Shown here: piece by piece, positions 1 to 5,420 of the stretch
How the letters are laid out: each line of letters opens with the position of its first letter
Numbering within the stretch: position 1 is the stretch's first letter
NCBI GenBank assembly: GCA_003645805.1
Contig: QNCL01000051.1
Span: forward strand, 1 to 5,420
Origin: Candidatus Omnitrophota bacterium
GTDB lineage: Bacteria; Omnitrophota; 4484-213
Direction: 5' to 3'
DNA length: 5,420 nucleotides
The notes under the pieces: generated by a model
The model's database searches: none
The model's input: the letters and a program-made list of their open reading frames with translations, nothing else
What the model was told of the DNA's origin: nothing
Translations under genes and position numbers: made by a program

Positions 1-3000
1 CTCAGAGGAGAATTAGCAGGGATAAGATATAGAATTTTGAAAAGAATGGGAGTAGAGCAACCTACCGCATTAAGAATTCCCACACAAGAAGAGATTGAAC
101 TGGCACTTAAGCGAGGGGATATTTCGCTGGCACAGGCATTGAAGCAATCTCCGGAACTCTTTGAAGTAAGACGGCAGATGGAGATTGAGGCAGCAAAGAG
201 AATAGGTAAAAAACCTTATGAGGGGGTTGTTCCTGGCACATCAGAATGGATGAGGGTGTGGAGAGAGCATCCTGAATTGCAGAAAGAGATGATAGAGTAT
301 GCAAAAACCATCAAAAAACCTTCCATCCCCCCTCAAAAACTCCCTGAAAAAGGCAAAATTACGCCAACTGAAGTAAAGAAACCAGAAATTACGAAAGAGC
401 CTATTAAAGCAAAAGAAGAACCAATCCCTGAAGAATTAGAGCCATTAGCAGAAGAGGCGAGGAAGTATAAGAGTGAGGAGGAGTTTGTAAAGGATTTTGT
501 TAAAGATAGTTATATAAAACAACCAGTATATCACGGAACTAATGCTCAATTTAAGTTTTTTGATTTTAAGAAACTTACAGATAAAAAAGGATTAAAACTT
601 GGATTAGGAATGGGAAAGGGAACTCTAAGTTTTGCAACTTCCAAAGGTGAAGCATCTAAATATGGTAAAAGAATAATAGAAGCAAGGTTGAAAATCAAAA
701 AACCTTTTATTATTGAAGGTCCTGAATGGGCAGACCTAAATAATGAAAGGTGGAGAAGAGTAACAGAGGGATGGAAGGATACTATAACGGATATATATTG
801 GGGAAGGTATAAAACTTATGCGGGAAGAGTTAATAGTTTTATAAGACAACTAAAAAAAGAAGGGTATGATGCTATTATATTGGGACATACCAAATTTGAT
901 AAAAATTTAGAAATCACAGTTTTTTATCCTCATCAAGTTCTTACAAAAGATTTCTACAACCAAGCAATCAAGGGAGCAAAAGAAGCAAAACCCAAAGAAA
1001 CCCCAGAAAAACCCCCAACTGTGCAGAAATTGATGGCTAAAAAATATGAAGTAGAGATGGCTAAAGAGCCTGAGACAGAAAAAAAGATAAATAAAACGCA
1101 GATTATTCATTGGGTAGAGAAAGCGTTTGGAGTTCCTATACGAGGCAAGGTCACAGTGCGTATGAGGAAAGAAGCAGGGCAATACAAGACAAAAGAAGAG
1201 TTAATAAGACTAAGGACCTGGGGAGAATTAGAACCCCTTACGCACGAACTTGCCCATCACATAGATAAGCAGATGAAGCAATCATTGGGAAAACACTGGC
1301 GGACACAGAAAATCCCTCTCGGGAAGAGGAGAGAGATTATCAGAGAATTAGGTAATCTGGATTATGACCAGAAACAAAGAAGAACCTCAGAGGGGTTTGC
1401 GGAGTTTATGAGATACTTCCTAACTACTGATAAAGCCTCGCAGAAAGCCCCTAAATTCTATAAATTCTTCACAGAAACATTCCTGAAAGAGCATCCTGAT
1501 TTAGAGAAGAAGATACTAAAACTCAAAGAGATGCTTACTATATGGCAGAAACAAGGGGCAGAGAACAGAATTTTAGCACAGATAGACTGGAAGGGAGAGC
1601 ATACAAAAATAGGTGGGGTTGCGGATAAATTACAGAGAGCGAAGGATTGGATATTAAAGAATTTCCACGATGAGTTTTATTTAATCAAAAAGATAGAAGA
1701 CCAGATGGGCTTGAAAGTAGGTAAAAACCTGCGTCCCACCCAATCCCCCTTCACAATGGCTACTTATATGAAGGCAAAAGCAGGGGTTATTGCGAGAACA
1801 TTCGTAATGGAAAAGGCGGTTGATGAGTATGGAAACATAGTAGGAAAGGGATTGGTAGAAATCTTGAAACCCATTCCAAATAAAAAAATAAAATCTTTTA
1901 TAGTCTATGGTGCAGCAAAGAGGGCTCTAAACCTTGCAAAGAGAGGTATTGAGAGCGGGATAGATATAGAAGATGCAAAATATATCGTGGATAAATACAA
2001 AAATGATGTATGGGATAAAGCCTTAGAGGAATTGACAGAATGGAGCGGGCATCTTGTAAACTGGATAACAAGAGCAGGAGGGCTAACAGAGAAAGAAAAC
2101 CAACTAATCAGAGACCTGAACCCTGTTTATTTGCCTTTTAAGAGGGCTTTTATAGATAAGATTGCAGTGGTGAAGGGAGCAGGGGGATATGTAAATAGAG
2201 GAGAAGCGATAAAGCGTATGAAAGGCAGCGGGAGACCAATTCTTAATCCTCTTGAAGCGATGATTGCTCAAACAACAGAACTCATAGCAAAGGCACATAA
2301 GATAAGATTAGCAAAATTATTTGCTGACCTGGCAAAGAGAGAAAGGGTAGGAGGTTTTATTACCAGAATTCCACCTCCTGTGGAAGCGAGAAAGATAAAT
2401 CTAAAAGAAGTGCTTAAAACCTTAGGATATGATTTAGCAGATGTGGATATAAATCAAATCACAACGGTCTTCTTTCAAGGGTGGCAATATAAAGGAAAAG
2501 ACAATGTTTTTTCTATTGTAGAAGATGGAGAAAGGGTCTTTTATGAAGTGCATCCTGACCTATACAGAGCCTTGTCGGGAGTGGATATGGTAAAACTCCC
2601 CGCAGTGGTAAGGGTTTTATTCGCTCCCTTTGCGAGGATGCTTCGTCTGGGAGCAACAGGGCTGAGGGTAGCATTCGCTCTGGCAAGAAACCCTTTCCGA
2701 GATGCTTTCACTTATGCAGTTTTCTCAAAAAGAAAAATCTCCATCCCTGTTTTTGATACATTGAAAGGCAGTTATAAAGAGATAACTGCGAAAACAGGAG
2801 ATTTAATATGGAGGTTCAAGTATATGGGCGGGGCTCTCTCGGGAATGATTGGACTGGATAGAGCGGCAACGATGGCTATTTATGATGAGGTATTGTTAGA
2901 AAAATTAGGCAAAATGGGTAAAGTGCTAAAAGTAATAAAGCACCCGATAGATGCCACAAGAAATCTATTCTCCTTTTTTGAATTAGCCCCACGCAGTGCA

Positions 3001-4047
3001 GAACTGGAGGCAATGTATGAAAAATACAGAAAAGAGCACCCAGACTGGACTGAGGAGGATTGTTTTGTTCAAGCATTCAACGATGCTCAGGATGTGACAA
3101 TAAATTTTACAAAATCAGGTTATTTAGCGAAAAGAATTAACGAAATAGCCGCTTTCTTTAATGTATCTATTCGTGGACCCGAGAAGTTCTACCGCTCTTT
3201 CAGAGAAAACCCTGCGAGAGTAATCATAAGAGGGATTTTATATATTACTCTCCCCAGCATTCTCTTATATCTCAAAAACCGAAAAAAGCAATGGTATAAA
3301 AACCTTCCACCTTCCTATAAATACAACAACTTCTTCATTGAAAGCAGGGATGGGAAGACAATTTGGAGGCTGCCTGTGCCCTTTGAATTAGGGATTGTAT
3401 TCGGTTCTGCCCCTCTCGCTGCTTTAGATTATCTTGAAAAGAAAGACCCTGATTATCTGGAAGGATTGGCACAATTGATAAAGATGCAAATTCCTGACCC
3501 CACTCCTTCTCTTGTGAAGCCAATTATTGATGTGAAAAGCAATAAAGACTTTCTGGGACGCCCGATTGAAACAGAAGGAATGCAATATTTATATGTCACA
3601 GAAAGAAAAAGAGAATATACCACTAAACTGGCAGCCTCCCTTTCAAAAGAATTGGACAGATGGGGAATGAAGATATCTCCCATCCAGATAGATTATCTGC
3701 TGAACGCTTACACAGGTGGGTGGGTCAGGCAATTACCTATACGCCCACAGAGAGAACTTGCAGATATACCTGTAATCGGAGAGTTGTTGTTAAGAACCCC
3801 TGAATTCCCTGCGAGACAATTAAATAGTTATTTCTCCACTTATGAAACCTTGATGCAAAAGAAGAGAACACAGATTATAAGCAGAGAGGAATTAAAGAAG
3901 TTAAACAAAATAAAGCCTTTTTATACATTATGGACAAGGAAATACTCCCCTCGCTTGAAGAGATTGCGGAAGAAAGGGGATATTGAGAAGTTAAAGGAGA
4001 TTTACAAAGAGATTACAAAAGACTTGAAGAAATACGGGTTTGAGTAA
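1..4047 (+). CDS. Phage polyvalent protein: ART-like + zincin-like + LPD38-like domains (5' partial)
   Basis: Large multidomain protein, probably packaged in the virion and delivered with phage DNA to modify or protect against host factors (role inferred from the family). Numbering is from the first codon of the window. Residues 1-100 are helical and charged, followed by a Pro/Lys/Glu linker to about 150. Residues 174-318 resemble an ADP-ribosyltransferase: VYHGT (H178), a GTLSFATSKGEASKYG segment, and NLEITVFYPHQV (E304), an apparent H-Y/S-E arrangement. A second Pro/Lys linker leads to a zincin-like domain (about 363-512) with HELAH (H415, E416, H419) and a later SEGFAEF (E464, E468) that could supply the third zinc ligand. 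Residues 525-860 are a long helical region. About 865-1250 match what I recall of LPD38, including NPFRDAF (897-903), a hydrophobic stretch at about 1074-1093, and SPIQIDYLLNAYTGG ending near 1240. The C-terminus is basic. The frame is open at base 1. TTG 37 and ATG 46 lack a convincing ribosome binding site, so the true start is upstream. Domain names rest on motif recognition, not a search. Confidence 0.85.
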   Translation, partial: LRGELAGIRYRILKRMGVEQPTALRIPTQEEIELALKRGDISLAQALKQSPELFEVRRQMEIEAAKRIGKKPYEGVVPGTSEWMRVWREHPELQKEMIEYAKTIKKPSIPPQKLPEKGKITPTEVKKPEITKEPIKAKEEPIPEELEPLAEEARKYKSEEEFVKDFVKDSYIKQPVYHGTNAQFKFFDFKKLTDKKGLKLGLGMGKGTLSFATSKGEASKYGKRIIEARLKIKKPFIIEGPEWADLNNERWRRVTEGWKDTITDIYWGRYKTYAGRVNSFIRQLKKEGYDAIILGHTKFDKNLEITVFYPHQVLTKDFYNQAIKGAKEAKPKETPEKPPTVQKLMAKKYEVEMAKEPETEKKINKTQIIHWVEKAFGVPIRGKVTVRMRKEAGQYKTKEELIRLRTWGELEPLTHELAHHIDKQMKQSLGKHWRTQKIPLGKRREIIRELGNLDYDQKQRRTSEGFAEFMRYFLTTDKASQKAPKFYKFFTETFLKEHPDLEKKILKLKEMLTIWQKQGAENRILAQIDWKGEHTKIGGVADKLQRAKDWILKNFHDEFYLIKKIEDQMGLKVGKNLRPTQSPFTMATYMKAKAGVIARTFVMEKAVDEYGNIVGKGLVEILKPIPNKKIKSFIVYGAAKRALNLAKRGIESGIDIEDAKYIVDKYKNDVWDKALEELTEWSGHLVNWITRAGGLTEKENQLIRDLNPVYLPFKRAFIDKIAVVKGAGGYVNRGEAIKRMKGSGRPILNPLEAMIAQTTELIAKAHKIRLAKLFADLAKRERVGGFITRIPPPVEARKINLKEVLKTLGYDLADVDINQITTVFFQGWQYKGKDNVFSIVEDGERVFYEVHPDLYRALSGVDMVKLPAVVRVLFAPFARMLRLGATGLRVAFALARNPFRDAFTYAVFSKRKISIPVFDTLKGSYKEITAKTGDLIWRFKYMGGALSGMIGLDRAATMAIYDEVLLEKLGKMGKVLKVIKHPIDATRNLFSFFELAPRSAELEAMYEKYRKEHPDWTEEDCFVQAFNDAQDVTINFTKSGYLAKRINEIAAFFNVSIRGPEKFYRSFRENPARVIIRGILYITLPSILLYLKNRKKQWYKNLPPSYKYNNFFIESRDGKTIWRLPVPFELGIVFGSAPLAALDYLEKKDPDYLEGLAQLIKMQIPDPTPSLVKPIIDVKSNKDFLGRPIETEGMQYLYVTERKREYTTKLAASLSKELDRWGMKISPIQIDYLLNAYTGGWVRQLPIRPQRELADIPVIGELLLRTPEFPARQLNSYFSTYETLMQKKRTQIISREELKKLNKIKPFYTLWTRKYSPRLKRLRKKGDIEKLKEIYKEITKDLKKYGFE

Positions 4048-4048
4048 A

Positions 4049-4258
4049 ATGGCACACGAATGTATGCAAGACAAAACAATCAAGGAATTGGTAAGAATGA
4101 GTGGAGAGGTGGAAGCTAATATTAAAATACTCTTCAAAACGATAAAGGAAATCAAGGAAAACGATTTGAGACATCTAAATGCTAAAATAGATGCTATGCT
4201 TTTTTCTGTGTTAGCGATGTTGATAATAGCGATATTAAGGTGGTTTTTGAAGTTATAG
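4049..4258 (+). CDS. Small membrane-anchored coiled-coil protein, XhlA/holin-accessory-like
   Basis: 69-residue protein. Residues 1-45 are polar and amphipathic, with a spacing suited to a helix or coiled coil (IKELVRMSGEVEANIKILFK, then NDLRHLNAKIDAM). A single hydrophobic helix near the C-terminus (about FSVLAMLIIAILRWF) ends in a basic tail. This layout is that of XhlA-type hemolysin/holin-accessory proteins, which sit in the membrane with a soluble helical domain and assist phage lysis. The assignment rests on architecture and position, not clear homology. ATG 4049 follows the TAA of the large gene by one base and no good Shine-Dalgarno is visible, so translation is probably coupled to the upstream gene. 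An in-frame TTG at 4040 would add three residues and overlap that gene; ATG 4064 is a further option. The next gene, also a small membrane protein, starts 14 bases after the stop. It could instead be an unrelated virion membrane protein. Confidence 0.7.
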   Translation: MAHECMQDKTIKELVRMSGEVEANIKILFKTIKEIKENDLRHLNAKIDAMLFSVLAMLIIAILRWFLKL

Positions 4259-4259
4259 C

Positions 4260-4269
4260 AAGGAGGTGA
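4260..4269 (+). promoter_or_regulatory. Strong Shine-Dalgarno site for the holin-like gene
   Basis: AAGGAGGTGA matches the bacterial anti-Shine-Dalgarno sequence over its full 10 bases. Its GGAGG core lies 6 bases before ATG 4273 and 9 before ATG 4276, so it does not decide between the two starts. It implies high translation independent of the upstream gene, unlike the gene before it. Confidence 0.85.
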
Positions 4270-4272
4270 GAT

Positions 4273-4446
4273 ATGATGACACAGATAAGAGAATACCTGA
4301 AAGGGAAAAAGACTTACTTGACGGGTATTGCGACCATTCTGGGCTGCATTATAGCCTGGGTGAATGGAGCGGAACTTAATATGAACCTTATCGTTACTGC
4401 TTTGATAGGGATGTTTATCCGAGCAGGAGTGAGCAAAACAAAGTAA
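4273..4446 (+). CDS. Small holin-like membrane protein
   Basis: 57-residue protein. A short basic N-terminus (MMTQIREYLKGKKT) precedes a hydrophobic segment at about 15-31 (YLTGIATILGCIIAWVN), a short polar turn (GAELNMN), and a second hydrophobic segment at about 39-49, then FIRAGVSKTK. The pattern 'KGKKTYLTG ... two hydrophobic helices ... (L/I)RAG' is one I recall from many small phage proteins found with lysis genes and often labelled holin-like. Holins open the inner membrane at the end of infection and release the endolysin. Supporting context is the perfect ribosome binding site, the preceding XhlA-like gene, and the position at the end of the late block. Against it, no endolysin is visible, and a structural or injection-related membrane role is possible. 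ATG 4276 is an equally usable start. The stop codon abuts the stop of the convergent gene on the other strand. Confidence 0.72.
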   Translation: MMTQIREYLKGKKTYLTGIATILGCIIAWVNGAELNMNLIVTALIGMFIRAGVSKTK

Positions 4447-4614
4447 TTATTTCCTCTGGGCTTTCACATAAGAGACAATATATTCAAAAAATTCATCAAT
4501 ATCCAATTTGTCAAGGCAAGCGTTTATCAGGTCATAAGTCTCTCTTTTTCTCACTATACCAGCCGCATTCGCATCAAGTTCTGTTATCCGTAAGTTAATT
4601 ATGAATTTTTTCAT
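4447..4614 (-). CDS. Hypothetical small helical protein, 55 residues
   Basis: I do not recognise this protein. It begins with a short beta-like stretch (MKKFIINLRIT) and continues as a mostly helical, charged chain (RKRETYDLINACLDKLDIDEFFEYIVSYVKAQRK). It has no membrane segment or known catalytic motif. It is supported as a gene by its start: the ATG lies in an ATGA overlap with the stop of the upstream gene and is preceded by a purine-rich AGGGGGG site four bases away. It is the last gene of the leftward operon, and its TAA abuts the TAA of the holin-like gene. A role in early phage metabolism or host takeover would fit the operon, but the sequence does not show one. Confidence 0.65.
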   Translation of the reverse strand: MKKFIINLRITELDANAAGIVRKRETYDLINACLDKLDIDEFFEYIVSYVKAQRK

Positions 4615-4784
4615 TTGTCCCCCCTTTTTTCTTCTTTTACAGAAGGTATAGACTTATCTATTCCAAAATAATTTCTTATAATAGAAATTGTCTCGTAGAA
4701 TGTTTTTGATACACAGTATTTACTCCCCCAAAGTCTGATAATATATCCATTCTCAACCTGTTCTATAGTAGCCCCTTTTCGCAT
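4611..4784 (-). CDS. Hypothetical small phage protein, 57 residues
   Basis: Start chosen at ATG 4784, because AGGAGG lies four bases before it. The longer frame from ATG 4805 has no comparable site and would place AGGAGG inside the coding region. The protein starts with a probable beta hairpin (ATIEQVENGYIIRLWGSKYCVS), then a helix (KTFYETISIIRNYFGI) and a charged tail (KEEKRGDK). The 'I.....NGYI......' hairpin followed by a helix ending in YFG resembles many small uncharacterised phage early proteins, but I cannot assign a function. There are 46 bases between the HTH gene's stop and this start. Its TGA overlaps the ATG of the next gene by four bases, so the two are probably translated together and may act together. 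Confidence 0.72.
   Translation of the reverse strand: MRKGATIEQVENGYIIRLWGSKYCVSKTFYETISIIRNYFGIDKSIPSVKEEKRGDK
4619..4626 (-). promoter_or_regulatory. Purine-rich ribosome binding site for the 55-residue gene
   Basis: On the minus strand this reads AAGGGGGG, four bases before the ATG at 4614-4612. It is a G-run rather than the usual AGGAGG, so pairing with 16S rRNA is imperfect. The ATGA overlap suggests coupling to the upstream gene supplies part of the initiation. The site lies inside the end of that gene. Confidence 0.45.
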
Positions 4785-4788
4785 TCTT

Positions 4789-4794
4789 CCTCCT
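4789..4794 (-). promoter_or_regulatory. Shine-Dalgarno AGGAGG that fixes the start of the 57-residue gene
   Basis: On the minus strand AGGAGG precedes ATG 4784 with a four-base spacer (AAGA). It is the strongest ribosome binding site in the leftward operon and the reason for preferring this start over the in-frame ATG seven codons upstream. Confidence 0.75.
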
Positions 4795-4830
4795 GTATTT
4801 TCCACTCTCTAAATATCAACCTGCCGTCCT

Positions 4831-5121
4831 TCACCCCCTGATCCACTCTTCTTTTTGTTCTTCTTGCCTTTTTTCTTCTATAACCTTCTCTTCTTCTTTT
4901 TTCTCCTCGCACTTTTGCTCTGTTGTGATGTGGCTTTTTGTAATCTCTGTTTTTGTTTTTATACAAGTCTCAGCGATTTTTTTATTCAATTCCTCTTTTT
5001 TAATTCTCCACTGCCCTCCAATTTTGAAGGCAGGAAGAGCCCCTTTTCTAATCAATCTATAAATGGTGGCATAACTTACTCTCAAATATTCTGCTATTTC
5101 TTTGATAGTCATTACCTCCAT
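4831..5121 (-). CDS. Excisionase-type helix-turn-helix protein with charged C-terminal tail
   Basis: 96-residue DNA-binding protein. Residues 4-50 form a clear MerR/excisionase-like winged helix-turn-helix (HTH_17 type): MTIKEIAEYLRVSYATIYRLIRKG, then ALPAFKIGGQWRIKKEELNKKI, with the usual VS.AT(I/V)YRLI recognition helix and the (K)IGGQWRI wing. The remaining residues (about 55-96) are a Lys/Glu/Gln-rich tail without a recognised fold, possibly helical or disordered. Proteins of this kind bind phage DNA as excision factors or early regulators; the sequence does not say which. The start is ATG 5121, two bases after the TGA of the upstream nuclease gene, with GGAGTG as ribosome binding site. 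The frame extends upstream inside the nuclease gene but no start there has comparable support. ATG 5112 is possible but lies only two bases after a GGAGG. No integrase is in the window to support an excisionase role. Confidence 0.85.
   Translation of the reverse strand: MEVMTIKEIAEYLRVSYATIYRLIRKGALPAFKIGGQWRIKKEELNKKIAETCIKTKTEITKSHITTEQKCEEKKEEEKVIEEKRQEEQKEEWIRG
4843..4919 (-). other. Purine-rich tract (pyrimidine-rich on +) encoding the HTH protein's tail
   Basis: The plus strand is almost all C and T here, with scattered G and A. In the leftward gene it reads as GAA/GAG/AAA/CAA codons for the Glu/Lys/Gln-rich tail. The skew keeps other frames open and produces spurious Lys/Arg-rich or Phe/Leu-rich reading frames on both strands. 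It is not a perfect tandem repeat. Confidence 0.6.
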
Positions 5122-5123
5122 TT

Positions 5124-5420
5124 TCACTCCAGTCTTATTATCTTCCTTTGCCAGAACTTGACTGTCCGCTGTGGCTGTGGGGGGAGTTCTCTGACTATCC
5201 ACTTCCCAGCGATGAGATATTTCCCCACTGCCACCTCTTTCCCTTCTGTATATTTTTTTATCTCATCATCTAATTGTTTGTATTCTTTTACATAATCTTT
5301 TAACTCCTGAAGGCGGTCTACTTTTTCTTCTAATTCTGTGTTGTCTACAATCTCTATTCCTTCTTTGTGTTTCAAGGAAGGCAGGCAGATATGAGCGAAA
5401 GAGCACTGTGAGCATATATC
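5124..5420 (-). CDS. C-terminal end of probable Cas4/RecB-like PD-(D/E)XK nuclease with Fe-S cysteines (5' partial)
   Basis: 98 residues of a protein whose start lies beyond the right window edge; the frame is open to base 5420. It begins DICSQCSFAHICLP, a CxxCx5C motif with Cys codons at 5412-5414, 5403-5405 and 5385-5387. This matches the C-terminal cysteine cluster of Cas4/AddB-type nucleases, where three late cysteines and one early cysteine hold a [4Fe-4S] cluster near a RecB-type nuclease core. The core motifs would be upstream and cannot be checked. A charged helix follows (about residues 29-62), then VGKYLIAGKWIVRELPP ... FWQRKIIRLE, a tail type I recall after the cysteines in phage PD-(D/E)XK nucleases. 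The role would be DNA end processing in phage replication or recombination. A TTG at 5375 could give an 83-residue protein, but the cysteine motif ahead of it argues that this is one longer gene. The stop lies two bases before the HTH gene's start. Confidence 0.75.
   Translation of the reverse strand, partial: DICSQCSFAHICLPSLKHKEGIEIVDNTELEEKVDRLQELKDYVKEYKQLDDEIKKYTEGKEVAVGKYLIAGKWIVRELPPQPQRTVKFWQRKIIRLE

Noticed and set aside
37..48. TTG 37 or ATG 46 as the true start of the polyvalent protein
   Set aside because: The frame is open to base 1, and no Shine-Dalgarno lies at a proper distance before either codon. The AGAGGAG at 4-10 is too far from both, so a start upstream of the window is more likely.
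907..1182. 91-codon Phe-rich minus-strand frame
   Set aside because: It is antisense to the ART-to-zincin linker of the polyvalent gene, where Lys/Glu codons read backwards give Phe and Leu. No start signal or independent support.
4790..4822. Possible minus-strand promoter (TTGATA as a -35 element) before the 57-residue gene
   Set aside because: The only -10 candidate at correct spacing is a poor match and overlaps the ribosome binding site, so transcription from the upstream operon is the simpler reading.
4763..4834. 23-codon frame on the minus strand starting GTG (VKDGRLIFREWKIQEEECEKGLL), overlapping the HTH stop as GTGA
   Set aside because: The overlap looks like coupling, but the frame is tiny, has no spaced ribosome binding site, and runs across the strong AGGAGG and start of the next gene. 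It is most likely a by-product of the purine-rich sequence.
4763..4966. Lys/Arg-rich 67-codon frame on the minus strand, considered as a gene or as the product of a frameshift from the HTH gene
   Set aside because: It is the alternate frame of the HTH gene's Glu/Lys tail, starts at TTG without a ribosome binding site, and has a stop just upstream (4970-4972). A slip at the A-runs near 4975-5000 would therefore hit that stop.
4855..5295. 146-codon plus-strand frame rich in Phe and Leu that looks like membrane segments
   Set aside because: It is antisense to the HTH and nuclease genes. The hydrophobic look comes from the T-rich complement of Lys/Glu codons, and there is no ribosome binding site.

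Overview
The window looks like a piece of a tailed bacteriophage or prophage. It catches the end of a rightward late block meeting the end of a leftward early-type operon. The DNA is AT-rich, the proteins are rich in Lys and Glu, and Arg is mostly AGA/AGG with frequent ATA Ile. Several genes carry strong Shine-Dalgarno sites; the one at 4260-4269 matches the bacterial anti-SD over 10 bases. This suggests a low-GC, possibly thermophilic or anaerobic bacterial host, but the sequence cannot name it. There are no tRNA or rRNA genes, CRISPR arrays or insertion sequences.

Rightward block (1-4446): a very large protein fills the first 4 kb, and its frame is open at the left window edge, so its N-terminus is missing. 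It reads as a phage 'polyvalent protein': a charged N-terminal region, an ADP-ribosyltransferase-like domain, a zincin-like metallopeptidase domain with HELAH, a long helical region, and a C-terminal LPD38-like module. Such proteins are thought to be packaged in the virion and delivered with the DNA to act in the newly infected cell. Two tiny membrane proteins follow, one with a coiled coil plus a C-terminal membrane anchor (XhlA-like) and one with two hydrophobic segments (holin-like). They occupy a typical lysis-gene position, but no endolysin lies in the window.

Leftward block (5420-4447): four tightly packed genes. In transcription order they are the C-terminal end of a probable Cas4/RecB-like PD-(D/E)XK nuclease with a CxxCx5C iron-sulfur motif, an excisionase-type helix-turn-helix protein with a very charged tail, and two hypothetical proteins of 57 and 55 residues joined by an ATGA overlap. 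Nuclease plus HTH protein fits a phage early or recombination operon.

The two blocks converge with no gap: the stop codons at 4444-4446 (+) and 4447-4449 (-) abut, and I see no terminator hairpin there. No stretch over 300 bases lacks a gene. The most interesting item is the large polyvalent protein. I do not see evidence for a wholly new system here.
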